Positions 43,527 through 50,997 of a DNA stretch of 64,000 nucleotides are shown here, in pieces. The stretch comes from Microbacterium caowuchunii (GTDB taxonomy: Bacteria > Actinomycetota > Actinomycetes > Actinomycetales > Microbacteriaceae). The translations under genes and the position numbers were made by a program. The DNA lies in the NCBI RefSeq assembly GCF_008727755.1, contig NZ_CP044231.1, positions 1,240,001 to 1,304,000 on the forward strand, written 5' to 3'. The notes under the pieces are model-generated. The model had not been told where the DNA came from. It worked only from the letters and a program-made list of their open reading frames with translations, and searched no databases. Position 1 is the stretch's first letter; each line of letters starts with the position of its first letter.

Positions 43527-44136
43527 CCGCCCGGCCGACGTCGACCGCTACCTTCAGCGACTCGATGCCGCGCTAACGGACGTTCCCTCGCACACTGCCG
43601 ACGAGATTCGCCAAGGCATCATCGAAGAACTCTCATCACTGGACGCGGAAGCGGCCAGAGAGCGTATCGAGCAACTCGGAGATCCGGAGTTCATCGCTGC
43701 CGAAGCCCGCAGCGGCGCGCCCGAGATTACCCGACGGCGTAAGTCCGGGTTGGAATCACGCCCATACATCATCGTTGCGAGCCTGGCAGTCGCCGTCGGC
43801 ATCTACATCGTGCCCGTCTTCGGCGCCGTGGCTGGGTTCGTCATGGTGTGGGTCTCGGCGGCATGGCGACGGTGGGAGAAGATGGTCGCCACCCTCACGC
43901 CCCTTCTCGCAGGCTTCCTCACCGCGACGTTCTTCGTTCTCACTCGCATTCCCAGTGGAGACGGCGGCAGTTCGCTCGTGCCCGGATTCGGGGTACCCGC
44001 TGCTGAAGACTTCGGGCTTCCCTGGTACGCGTGGTATTTCACGCCGATCGTGGCAGTCAACGCGTTGTTCGTCGTCTCCATCGCGAACCTCGCCGTCGGA
44101 ATCTGGCTGCTCGTCCGTGCGCTCCGGCGCTCCTGA
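43516..44136 (+). CDS. HAAS/DUF1700 domain membrane protein
   Basis: A 206-residue protein: an N-terminal HAAS-type helical domain (about residues 5-70; VDRYLQRLDAALTDVP, then EIRQGIIEEL and RIEQLGDPEFIAAEA) and four membrane segments. HAAS proteins are standard partners of PadR-type regulators and appear to sense membrane or signal changes. Start ATG 43516, overlapping the PadR stop by 11 nt. Confidence 0.85.
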   Translation: MNTDRPADVDRYLQRLDAALTDVPSHTADEIRQGIIEELSSLDAEAARERIEQLGDPEFIAAEARSGAPEITRRRKSGLESRPYIIVASLAVAVGIYIVPVFGAVAGFVMVWVSAAWRRWEKMVATLTPLLAGFLTATFFVLTRIPSGDGGSSLVPGFGVPAAEDFGLPWYAWYFTPIVAVNALFVVSIANLAVGIWLLVRALRRS

Positions 44137-44181
44137 GGCTAGGCCGGCGTTCGAAGAGCGGTCCCCGTACGGCACATCTCG

Positions 44182-44202
44182 ATTCAGGGCCGGACCCTGA
44201 AT
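44182..44202. terminator. small hairpin between convergent genes
   Basis: attcaggg/ccctgaat with a 5-nt loop (ccgga), at the 3' end of the lipoprotein gene and 45 nt past the HAAS gene. Confidence 0.4.
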
Positions 44203-44600
44203 TCGCCGGTCGCGCTGGCGCAGCTGCCACTGCCAACGCCCTCACAGAACGAGTAGTCCCAGTTCTCGATTCCCGCGTAGGCCTGACCGTGCGGAAAGTC
44301 CGCAGGCAGAACCAGCATTGCAGCGAAGGAGCCGTCGAACTGATCATCGCTCGTAGTTTGCGTAAGTACGACCGCCGAGCCAGTGTGGGCCGCCGTCACA
44401 ATCCATCCACCATCGGGAAGCGGGTCGTCGCAGCTGGTGTCCGATTCGAGCGTGATCGTGTCGCCGGGAGAGGCCACGGCTGGGCTGATCGTGATCCTTG
44501 GAACGCAACCGGCAGGCGGAGGTGGACTCATGTAGCAGCCACTCATTGTCATCGCTGCCACGGTGAGGACGAGCGCGACGGTTCGGCGCCAACAGTGCAT
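44184..44600 (-). CDS. small lipoprotein
   Basis: A 138-residue protein with a lipoprotein signal peptide: RR, a hydrophobic run and MSGC with Cys22 as the lipidated residue. The mature part starts Pro-rich and contains ITISPAVASPGDTITLES, an Ig-like beta region, and two Cys pairs. It is exported and anchored to the outer face of the membrane. No family recognised. ATG 6 nt after TATCTT. Confidence 0.75.
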   Translation of the reverse strand: MHCWRRTVALVLTVAAMTMSGCYMSPPPPAGCVPRITISPAVASPGDTITLESDTSCDDPLPDGGWIVTAAHTGSAVVLTQTTSDDQFDGSFAAMLVLPADFPHGQAYAGIENWDYSFCEGVGSGSCASATGEFRVRP

Positions 44601-44606
44601 GACATC

Positions 44607-44612
44607 AAGATA
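44607..44612 (-). promoter_or_regulatory. -10 hexamer TATCTT, leaderless type
   Basis: TATCTT on the minus strand, 6 nt before the ATG at 44600. Confidence 0.5.
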
Positions 44613-44802
44613 CGGTGCGACCGGTCGTCGAACACTGCCGCATCGAGTGAGTAGCGGGACTTGACCGCGCTACACACCTGACCGAATGCCGGTCCGCGAA
44701 CGGGCAACCTGAGACGGTCTGCTGAGCGCTCAGGAACCAGCAGCGCTCGTTCGATCGTGTCTCCGCGTCCGCAGGCACCATCGCCTGGCTCGCCGACTGA
44801 TG

Positions 44803-45219
44803 CTAGCCCTCGAGCAGCGCTGCGAGCGCAGCCAGGTCGCGCTCCAGGCTGTGCTGAACCTCGTCAGACATTCCCTTTGCCAGCTGCGCTTCGCCTGGCC
44901 CGTCAAGCCATGCAGACAGTGTGACCTCGGTACCGTCGAGCCCTTCCACCGCCTCGTGGTGCACGGTCAACTCCGCCCCATCGAGTTCGGTGGTGTCGGC
45001 ATAGACAAAGCCCGGCCCCACCGTCGTGATGCGGAACGGCGACTCTTGACCACCGACCGCTTTCAGGACTCCGCGGGCGCCCACGCCGAAGGGCTCTGAC
45101 AGCTTGAAGTACTCCATGCTCGGCGCCCACTCGGGGTGTGTTTCGATAGCGCACCAGCGCTCGAAGAACAGCGAAGCCGAGGCACTAGACGTGCGGCGGG
45201 TTCGGGCAATCTCGATCAC
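44803..45219 (-). CDS. SRPBCC family protein
   Basis: A 138-residue START/Bet v1-like protein: SASASLFFERWCAIETHPEWAPSM at the start, central strands (GVLKAVGGQESPFRI, VHHEAVEGLDGTEVTL) and a long C-terminal helix (LERDLAALAALLEG). The fold binds hydrophobic ligands; the ligand is unknown. GTG start 6 nt after TAGCCT. Confidence 0.8.
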   Translation of the reverse strand: MIEIARTRRTSSASASLFFERWCAIETHPEWAPSMEYFKLSEPFGVGARGVLKAVGGQESPFRITTVGPGFVYADTTELDGAELTVHHEAVEGLDGTEVTLSAWLDGPGEAQLAKGMSDEVQHSLERDLAALAALLEG

Positions 45220-45225
45220 GAATCG

Positions 45226-45231
45226 AGGCTA
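45226..45231 (-). promoter_or_regulatory. -10 hexamer TAGCCT, leaderless type
   Basis: TAGCCT on the minus strand, 6 nt before the GTG at 45219. Confidence 0.5.
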
Positions 45232-45326
45232 GCGCCAATCGTGACAGTGAAGCGGCTGAGCTCTTTGGCCGCTCTCATCCGGTCGTTGGTCTCGGTTGAG
45301 GGTAGCTCTACGTGCGAGGCGGTTCG

Positions 45327-45497
45327 CTATTCGTCGAGCGCTGCTGTGAGCAGCTGGATCGCCTTGGGCCCGACTCCGTGGAGTGTTTCCAGATGCGTAA
45401 CGCCGACTCTCCGGACGTCGTCCAAGTTCAGCACTCCAGCCTCGGCGAGCGCCCTGATAGCGGGTGCGCCGATGCGAGGAAGCGGGTGTTCATTCAT
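45327..45497 (-). CDS. small helix-hairpin-helix protein
   Basis: A 56-residue protein, PLPRIGAPAIRALAEAGVLNL then LETLHGVGPKAIQLLTAALDE, a tandem HhH with the GVGPKA hairpin, which binds DNA non-specifically in other proteins. Stand-alone proteins of this size and pattern occur widely in actinobacteria; role unknown. ATG 45497 is chosen as the first codon of the conserved part; the frame upstream belongs to a decayed gene. Confidence 0.72.
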   Translation of the reverse strand: MNEHPLPRIGAPAIRALAEAGVLNLDDVRRVGVTHLETLHGVGPKAIQLLTAALDE

Positions 45498-45705
45498 GCC
45501 GTGCACGATACCTTCCGATCCAGACCGGGCGTCAGCTGGTCCTTTGATGCACGCGCGCGCAGCCAGAATGGCGCCCTGCAGCCGCACCGCCCGCGAGCCG
45601 GTGCTCGCCGCGCGCGGCCGTTCGTACAAGACGACGGTGACCGTGCTGCCGAGCGCATGCTCGCGCAAGACCCGCACGGACGAATGCTCGATGAGCGGCC
45701 GCCAA

Positions 45706-45944
45706 CTACAGCACCCGTCCCCGCCCGCCGATGAAGGTGCGAACGCCCAGCGCGATGAGATCGATACCTTCCGACAGGCGAAGGTCGGGGAGTGAGGGGC
45801 AGTCCCGACGAAGAAGACGATGTCCTCGCGGCCGACGCTCGCGATCGCAGCGAGGACATGAGAGATGAGATGGTCGTGGACGACTTGCTCGGAGGTGACC
45901 CCGAATCTCCTCTCGACTTCAGCTCGTTCGTCCTCCTCACGCAC
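45706..45944 (-). pseudogene. relic of an AbiEii-type nucleotidyltransferase toxin gene
   Basis: One frame (GTG 45944 onwards) gives RRFGVTSEQVVHDHLISHV, LAAIASVGREDIVFFVGTAP. The next frame continues LPDLRLSEGIDLIALG and stops at 45706-45708. Joined, these read as the N-terminus of an AbiEii/AbiGii toxin, whose hallmark is GGTAL...RLSEDIDL. Here there is a frameshift between the two motifs, GG has become VG, the catalytic-region D is G (LSEGID), and the rest of the gene is missing. The related antitoxin gene is absent. 45498-45705 downstream remains partly open but shows no motif. Confidence 0.72.
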
Positions 45945-46040
45945 ACCGGCCGTAGGGTGCTGGCGCTAGTAACTGCGCTTCGGCATCCCGGCGTCAGCCG
46001 TGCCCGCACTCTTCGACGCGTGCCTCGCGTCTCTCCGGCC

Positions 46041-46550
46041 TCAATACGGCGTCATCGGCGACGTGACGAAGTCGACGGTGGCGAAGGGGAACGGCCAGAT
46101 GTACGTGCCGGAATCCCCGATCCCGTACAGCGGGATCAGGCCGAACCAGACCTGCGCGATGACGACGGAGACAGCTGCGACCAGAACCACCGCGACCGAT
46201 GTGCGGTCGAGGATGCGGATGGCGGCATCCTCGTCGCCGGCCCGGCGCAACACCCGTCGCAGGGCGAACATCACCATCCCCGCGAAGACGAGCAGCATCA
46301 GCGGACTCGGGCGCAGCGACAAGCTGACGCATGACGGCGCAATGTCGGTGAGATCTCCGTTGGCGTCGAGGAATCCACCGTCTCCGGTGATTCCGCCTGC
46401 GCACCCTCCCTTGCTGCCTGCGAGGAACACGCAATAGAGCACGCCGGCCACGACGGTGATGGAGATCAGGCGCCGGATCCGCGCGATCACCGCAGCGCCA
46501 GGAAGGGTCACGCCAGGGGCAGCGACGGCGACGTCATGAGGAACGCTCAT
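46041..46550 (-). CDS. hypothetical membrane protein
   Basis: A 169-residue protein with three to four hydrophobic segments (about residues 25-45, 83-103, 115-140). An external loop has two Cys (GGCAGG and APSC). Family not recognised. ATG 6 nt after TAGCCT. Confidence 0.62.
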   Translation of the reverse strand: MSVPHDVAVAAPGVTLPGAAVIARIRRLISITVVAGVLYCVFLAGSKGGCAGGITGDGGFLDANGDLTDIAPSCVSLSLRPSPLMLLVFAGMVMFALRRVLRRAGDEDAAIRILDRTSVAVVLVAAVSVVIAQVWFGLIPLYGIGDSGTYIWPFPFATVDFVTSPMTPY

Positions 46551-46556
46551 GCGCCG

Positions 46557-46562
46557 AGGCTA
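46557..46562 (-). promoter_or_regulatory. -10 hexamer TAGCCT, leaderless type
   Basis: TAGCCT on the minus strand, 6 nt before the ATG at 46550. Confidence 0.5.
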
Positions 46563-46723
46563 GGGGGAGCGGGAGCCGTGTGTCGAGCACGCGCACGGTG
46601 GACCTGCCGGATACGGGCGCCCGACCCCGGCTCGAGGGTTCTCGACGTCCGCAGCACTGGATCTCCGCTCACGAACGGCCAGTGCTACGTTGGGCGCATT
46701 CCAGCGGGGAAGCGAGAGACGCG

Positions 46724-47002
46724 ATGATCGACGCGGTGACGTCCTTCTTGCAGGTCCTGCTCTCCGCCTCGAGCGTGATCGGCGCTTCGGGCGCCGGCTC
46801 GGCGACGATGTGGGCTGTTGTCCTGGCGACTGCCGTCGTCATCGTCCTGTTGCATGCCCTGGGTTCGTCCCGCTCGGTGAGTGCCTCCTTGGTCCGCCCG
46901 GGGAGAGCCATCGATGTGTCGGTGGCACTCGCGCAGAGTGATCCGGATGCCGCGGGGCATCCGCGCTCGCGCGCTCCGGGGATCGCGGCTGCGGCCGCGT
47001 AA
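46724..47002 (+). CDS. DUF6412-type small membrane protein
   Basis: A 92-residue protein with one or two hydrophobic segments (about residues 3-45) and a tail containing SLVRPGRAIDVSVALAQSDPDAAGHPRSRAPG, which matches what I recall of DUF6412. These genes typically sit immediately before a YidC/Oxa1 gene, as here (104-nt gap). Function unknown. The ATG at 46724 is chosen over the in-frame 46580 because the latter has no coding-like residues. Confidence 0.7.
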   Translation: MIDAVTSFLQVLLSASSVIGASGAGSATMWAVVLATAVVIVLLHALGSSRSVSASLVRPGRAIDVSVALAQSDPDAAGHPRSRAPGIAAAAA

Positions 47003-47105
47003 CGCTCCGACGCTCCTCCACCCGTCCCCATGGGGGCGGGGTCTGTGTTCGTCGATGTCTGCGTGGCCGTTCCGCGACCAGCTCACACATCAACGGACGG
47101 ACATC

Positions 47106-47870
47106 ATGGACCTCTTCTCCCTTCCCCCGATCTCGGCCACCCTCGACGCGGCACATGCGCTGCTGATGGGGGTGGCATCGCTGATGCAACCCCTCACGGG
47201 CGGCGCATCCGCGGCCATCGCCGTCGTGATGCTCACCCTCCTCATCCGGGCCATTCTGATACCCACCGGGATCGCCCAAGCCAAAGCCGAACAAACACGC
47301 GCACGGCTGGCGCCCAAGCTGAAGGTCCTGCAGCGCAGACACAAGAACGACCGCGAACGCCTGCAACGCGAGACGATGAAGCTCTACGCCGACGAGAATG
47401 CGTCCCCGTTCGCCGGATGCCTGCCCGTGCTGATTCAAGCGCCGGTCGTCGGCATCATCTATGCGCTGTTCCTTCACACAGTCATCGCCGGCCACCCGAA
47501 CGAGCTGCTCGCCGAACAGCTCTTCGGCGTTCCGCTCGGAGCGACCCTCGTCGGTTCCATCGGAAGCGGCGCCTGGATGTGGCCTGCCTTCGCGGTCTTC
47601 GGTGTCGTGATCGTCCTGATCGTGGCTGTCGCCGAGATCACCCGTCGGGTCCTGCGGCTCGCACCCGCTGCCGCACCATCGACGCCGGGCGGCGAAGGGA
47701 TGCTCCGCGTGGCGGGCCTGTTGCAGTTCGGCACGGCGGTCGCAGCCGTGTTCGTTCCCCTCGCCGCTGGTCTGTACCTGCTGGTCACGGTGACGTGGAC
47801 GCTCGTGCAGAGACTGATTCTGCGACGGAGGTTTCCCGCCGAGCCCTCCCGTGCGTTCCCCACGTCTTAA
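47106..47870 (+). CDS. YidC/Oxa1 family membrane protein insertase
   Basis: A 254-residue insertase. TM1 contains the groove arginine (LTLLIRAILIP), followed by the cytoplasmic coiled hairpin (QAKAEQTRARLAPKLKVLQ then RLQRETMKLY) and GCLPVLIQAPVVGIIYALF. Five membrane segments; no N-terminal periplasmic domain, as in Gram-positive YidC. It inserts small membrane proteins. The housekeeping yidC is normally beside rnpA and dnaA, so this is probably a second, specialised paralogue. Confidence 0.88.
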   Translation: MDLFSLPPISATLDAAHALLMGVASLMQPLTGGASAAIAVVMLTLLIRAILIPTGIAQAKAEQTRARLAPKLKVLQRRHKNDRERLQRETMKLYADENASPFAGCLPVLIQAPVVGIIYALFLHTVIAGHPNELLAEQLFGVPLGATLVGSIGSGAWMWPAFAVFGVVIVLIVAVAEITRRVLRLAPAAAPSTPGGEGMLRVAGLLQFGTAVAAVFVPLAAGLYLLVTVTWTLVQRLILRRRFPAEPSRAFPTS

Positions 47871-47980
47871 TGTCCTCTCCGGTCCTCGGCGCAGGCCACT
47901 CTCCGTTGCGGTCGAGGCACCGGCAACACGCAGCGCGGGCGCCTCACAGGCTGCGGATGACGCACCCGAGATAATGGAGC

Positions 47981-48247
47981 ATGTCCTCTACCGTCGCACC
48001 ATCCAATCCGTCCGCCTGGGCCGCGTTCTGGGTCGCGCTGGCCGGCCTCGTGCTGATGCCCATCCCGCTGTTCATCGGGCTGATCCTCGGTGGCGGCCTC
48101 TCGATCGTCGCCGCGATCCTCGCCGTGATCGCCCTCCTGAAGGGCCTCGCGCGCAGCGGCAAGGGCATCGCGCCCGTCGTCTTCGCCGCGATCTTCATCG
48201 CGCTCACCTGGGGTGGCATCTCGATCGGCGGCGGCACCATCTGGTAA
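47981..48247 (+). CDS. small two- to three-segment membrane protein
   Basis: An 88-residue protein with segments at about residues 14-30, 32-54 and 65-85, glycine-rich. It resembles DUF4190-type small membrane proteins. GATAAT lies 5 nt before the ATG. Function unknown. Confidence 0.65.
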   Translation: MSSTVAPSNPSAWAAFWVALAGLVLMPIPLFIGLILGGGLSIVAAILAVIALLKGLARSGKGIAPVVFAAIFIALTWGGISIGGGTIW

Positions 48248-48296
48248 AGCGGGGCTTCGGGACCGGGTGCCCGGGCAGGAGCGCGACTCCGCGGTC

Positions 48297-48893
48297 TCAG
48301 GTGTCGGCCAGATGGCGCACCTCGTAGACCACCCCCACCGTTCCGAGATCCGAACTGTCGACGGAGACCAGCGACAGCCTGCGGGGTCGCGGGAGGTCTC
48401 CGAAGAGACGCTTGCCGCTGCCGAGGAGCAGTGGATGGATGAACAGCTGCAGCCTGTCGACCAGGTCCCGTTCCAGCAGTTCCCGACAGAGCATCCCACT
48501 GCCCAGGATGACGATCTCGCCCGCGATCGCGCGCGTGAGCTCCGGGACGCTGTCCGCCACCGGACCGCTCAGGGTCCGCGTGCCCGACCACGCGGCATCC
48601 ATGCGGGACCGGGAGACCACGTACTTCGGCGTGCGGTTCAGATGCGCGGCCATCGGATCGTCGTCGGGCTGATGCGGCCAGAACGCCGCCATCCGCTCGA
48701 ACGTCCGACGACCGAAAAGATACGCGGCGGTGGCGGAGAAGCCGCCGGGCGGCAGTAGCCGACCGACGCCCGCGGCGTATTCCGCGCCCCAGCCACCCCT
48801 GGTGAAACCTCCGTCGGTATCCTCTTCCGCCGAGCCGAGTCCTTGCATCACGCCGTCGACCGTCAGAAACTCGACCATGGTCACTGTGCCCAT
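48297..48893 (-). CDS. RibD C-terminal/dihydrofolate-reductase-like protein
   Basis: A 198-residue member of the RibD_C family: MVEFLTVDGVMQGLGS, GGFTRGGWGAEY, FGRRTFERMAAFWP, KYVVSRS, EIVILGSGMLCREL and QLFIHPLLLGSGKRLF. It uses NAD(P)H on an unknown substrate; despite the name it does not need to be a true dihydrofolate reductase. Divergent from an AraC-type regulator 72 nt away, which may control it. Start ATG 48893. Confidence 0.88.
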   Translation of the reverse strand: MGTVTMVEFLTVDGVMQGLGSAEEDTDGGFTRGGWGAEYAAGVGRLLPPGGFSATAAYLFGRRTFERMAAFWPHQPDDDPMAAHLNRTPKYVVSRSRMDAAWSGTRTLSGPVADSVPELTRAIAGEIVILGSGMLCRELLERDLVDRLQLFIHPLLLGSGKRLFGDLPRPRRLSLVSVDSSDLGTVGVVYEVRHLADT

Positions 48894-48965
48894 CGTTGCC
48901 TCCTTCGCGGTCGACGGTACGGCGGTCCGACCTCCCGTTCTTGAACGAATCGGCGGGACCGGTCC

Positions 48966-49799
48966 ATGAGGACGTCCGCGCCGGTGATCTTCCCGCACAC
49001 CGTTCCCGCGGCACTGCGACCGTTCGTGGTCGGCATCGTCGGGTTCGACGAGACCGCCACGGAGGGGCGGTTCCGCGTTCAGCCGGCCGGCACGCTCCTC
49101 GTGCTGGAGATGTCGTTCACCGGGCCGCTGCACATCCTCGGCATCGGCGACGAGCCGGCCGGGCACCAGACCCACCATGCGTTCCTGTCCGGGTTCACCC
49201 CGACACCCGTGCGCACGGCGTTCTTCGGCCGACACGCGTCCGTCCAGGTCTACCTGACGCCCTCGGGCGCTTCCCGGCTCTTCCGGCGCTCGGGTCGGGA
49301 CCTCGCCGGGAACGTCACGCCGCTGCGTGAGCTCGAACCGGAACTCGCCCGAGGACTGCCCGAGAAGCTGGCACGGACCTCGGATTGGCGGGAGCGTTTC
49401 GCGCTCGTGGACGCCGCGCTCCTGCGGCTCGGCGCCGAGGCCGGTCCCGTCGATCCGCTCGTGGAGTGGATGTGGACCCGGCTCATCGCGACCGGGGGAC
49501 GCGAGGCGATCTCCGAGCTCGCCCTGCGCTCCGGCTGGAGCGCAAGGCGGGTGCGGGAGCGTTTCACCGCCGCGGCCGGGGTGTCGCCGAAAGAGGCGGC
49601 GGGGGTGATCCGGTTCGAGCACTTCCACCGGGAGCTGGGCAGCGCGCCGTTGGCCGAACTCGCCGACCGGCACGGGTACGCGGACCAGAGTCACCTCACC
49701 CGGGACGTCCGCCGGTACGCCGGTGAATCTCCCTCGGTGCTGGCGCAGGCGAAACGTCCGACGCCTGCCACGGCGCTGGAGGTCGGATCGGGTCGCTGA
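48966..49799 (+). CDS. AraC family transcriptional regulator
   Basis: A 277-residue regulator: an N-terminal sensor region (about 1-150) and a C-terminal double HTH (about 165-262), ISELALRSGWSARRVRERFTAAAGVSPKE then LAELADRHGYADQSHLTRDVRRYAG (residue ranges 165-195 and 230-255). The adjacent divergent reductase gene is the likely target. No ligand can be inferred. Confidence 0.9.
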   Translation: MRTSAPVIFPHTVPAALRPFVVGIVGFDETATEGRFRVQPAGTLLVLEMSFTGPLHILGIGDEPAGHQTHHAFLSGFTPTPVRTAFFGRHASVQVYLTPSGASRLFRRSGRDLAGNVTPLRELEPELARGLPEKLARTSDWRERFALVDAALLRLGAEAGPVDPLVEWMWTRLIATGGREAISELALRSGWSARRVRERFTAAAGVSPKEAAGVIRFEHFHRELGSAPLAELADRHGYADQSHLTRDVRRYAGESPSVLAQAKRPTPATALEVGSGR

Positions 49800-49842
49800 G
49801 TGTCCGAGACCCAGCCGGGCCGGCTCCCGTGCCGGGCTTCCG

Positions 49843-50835
49843 CTAACCCGCCGCCCGCAGCTCGTCCACCATGCCGAGGATGGTGTCCGCGACCAGTTGC
49901 GGCTGGTCGTGGTGCATGATGTGCCCGCTGTCGGTCTCGGAGATCCAGACACCGCCCGGGATCAGCGCCGCCGTGACCGGCCGGGACACGCGTTGCGCCT
50001 CGTCGAGCAGATAGCCGAAGCCAGGGGGAACGATCGGCGGGACGGCGCCCTCGGCCACCATCCGCTCGACGATCGGACCCCACTCATCGTCCGCGGTCAG
50101 CACGATGTAGGGGATGCCAGGCAGGTCACCGTATCTCGCCTCCACCTGGTCCATGCTGGCGTCCACGTCGGCGTACTCGATGTCGGGGTATTCGGCCGTC
50201 ATCGCCGCGACGTCGCCGGTGAGCAGCAGCTTCTGCACCTCCCACTGCGCGCGCGTCTCGGCACGGCGCAGCTCGGGGGTGAGGGCGTCCACCAGGATCA
50301 GCCCGAGCACCTCGTCCGAGTGATCGGCGGTGTAGAGCAGGCCGGGAAGGCCGCCGAGGGAATGCGCGACGAGGACCGTCGGTCCGGTCTCACCGGCCGC
50401 CTCGAGCAGCGCACGCAGGTCCCGGGCCATGACCTCGGCGTTCGTCGGCATCGGCGCGGGAGAGCTGCGACTCGTCGCGGTGCCGTCGTGGGGCGTGCCC
50501 GGCCGGTCGTAGGAGCACACCCGGGTCTGCGCTGCGACCTGCTCGAAGACCGGAGGCGCGCTCTGGTCGTGTCCGACGCTCTGCCACTCCTGCACGGTGG
50601 CGCGCTGGCCGGGGATGATCAGCACTCGGGGAGACCCGGTGCCCGCGCACTCGAGATACATCTCCCGCCCCTCGCCGAAATCGAAGGTGCCCGCGATCGG
50701 TGCGGCAGCCTGCGGAGAGGGCTGGGTGCCGTCCTGCTCCTCGGCAGCCGATGTCGCACACGCCGTCAGCAGGAGCACCAAGACGGTTCCCGCGAGCGCG
50801 GGCAGGGCGCGCGGGCGACGGCGGTGTCCGGGCAT
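49843..50835 (-). CDS. exported lipoprotein alpha/beta hydrolase
   Basis: A 330-residue hydrolase. The N-terminus has a lipobox, LLLTAC, with lipidated Cys26. The fold shows VLIIPGQRA, the oxyanion region, CSYDRPGTP and the nucleophile elbow VAHSLGGLPG (Ser), an acidic residue after LILVDALTPE and the probable catalytic His in SETDSGHIMHHDQP. The substrate is unknown. Start ATG 50835; the frame is open upstream but lacks a signal there. Confidence 0.87.
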   Translation of the reverse strand: MPGHRRRPRALPALAGTVLVLLLTACATSAAEEQDGTQPSPQAAAPIAGTFDFGEGREMYLECAGTGSPRVLIIPGQRATVQEWQSVGHDQSAPPVFEQVAAQTRVCSYDRPGTPHDGTATSRSSPAPMPTNAEVMARDLRALLEAAGETGPTVLVAHSLGGLPGLLYTADHSDEVLGLILVDALTPELRRAETRAQWEVQKLLLTGDVAAMTAEYPDIEYADVDASMDQVEARYGDLPGIPYIVLTADDEWGPIVERMVAEGAVPPIVPPGFGYLLDEAQRVSRPVTAALIPGGVWISETDSGHIMHHDQPQLVADTILGMVDELRAAG

Positions 50836-50997
50836 GTGCACAGTATGGACCCGGCCCCGCACTTGTGCCGCGTGGAGCGCATGCAGGAGACTGACGCCCA
50901 CGGGTCCGGGGGACCCCGCATCCAGCGCCATGCGGCATCGATGCCGATTCAGGGCGCACCCGCGCCACGCCGCCCGTCGGCACGAAGGAGCGCGGCA

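Noticed and set aside
44722..44733. 12-bp palindrome ctgagcgctcag
   Set aside because: It lies between the 3' end of the SRPBCC gene and the lipoprotein promoter, with no neighbouring regulator or stem-loop context; chance is likely at this GC content.
40448..49000. Complete integrative element at ssrA
   Set aside because: No integrase, excisionase or duplicated ssrA end was found in the window; only indirect signs remain.
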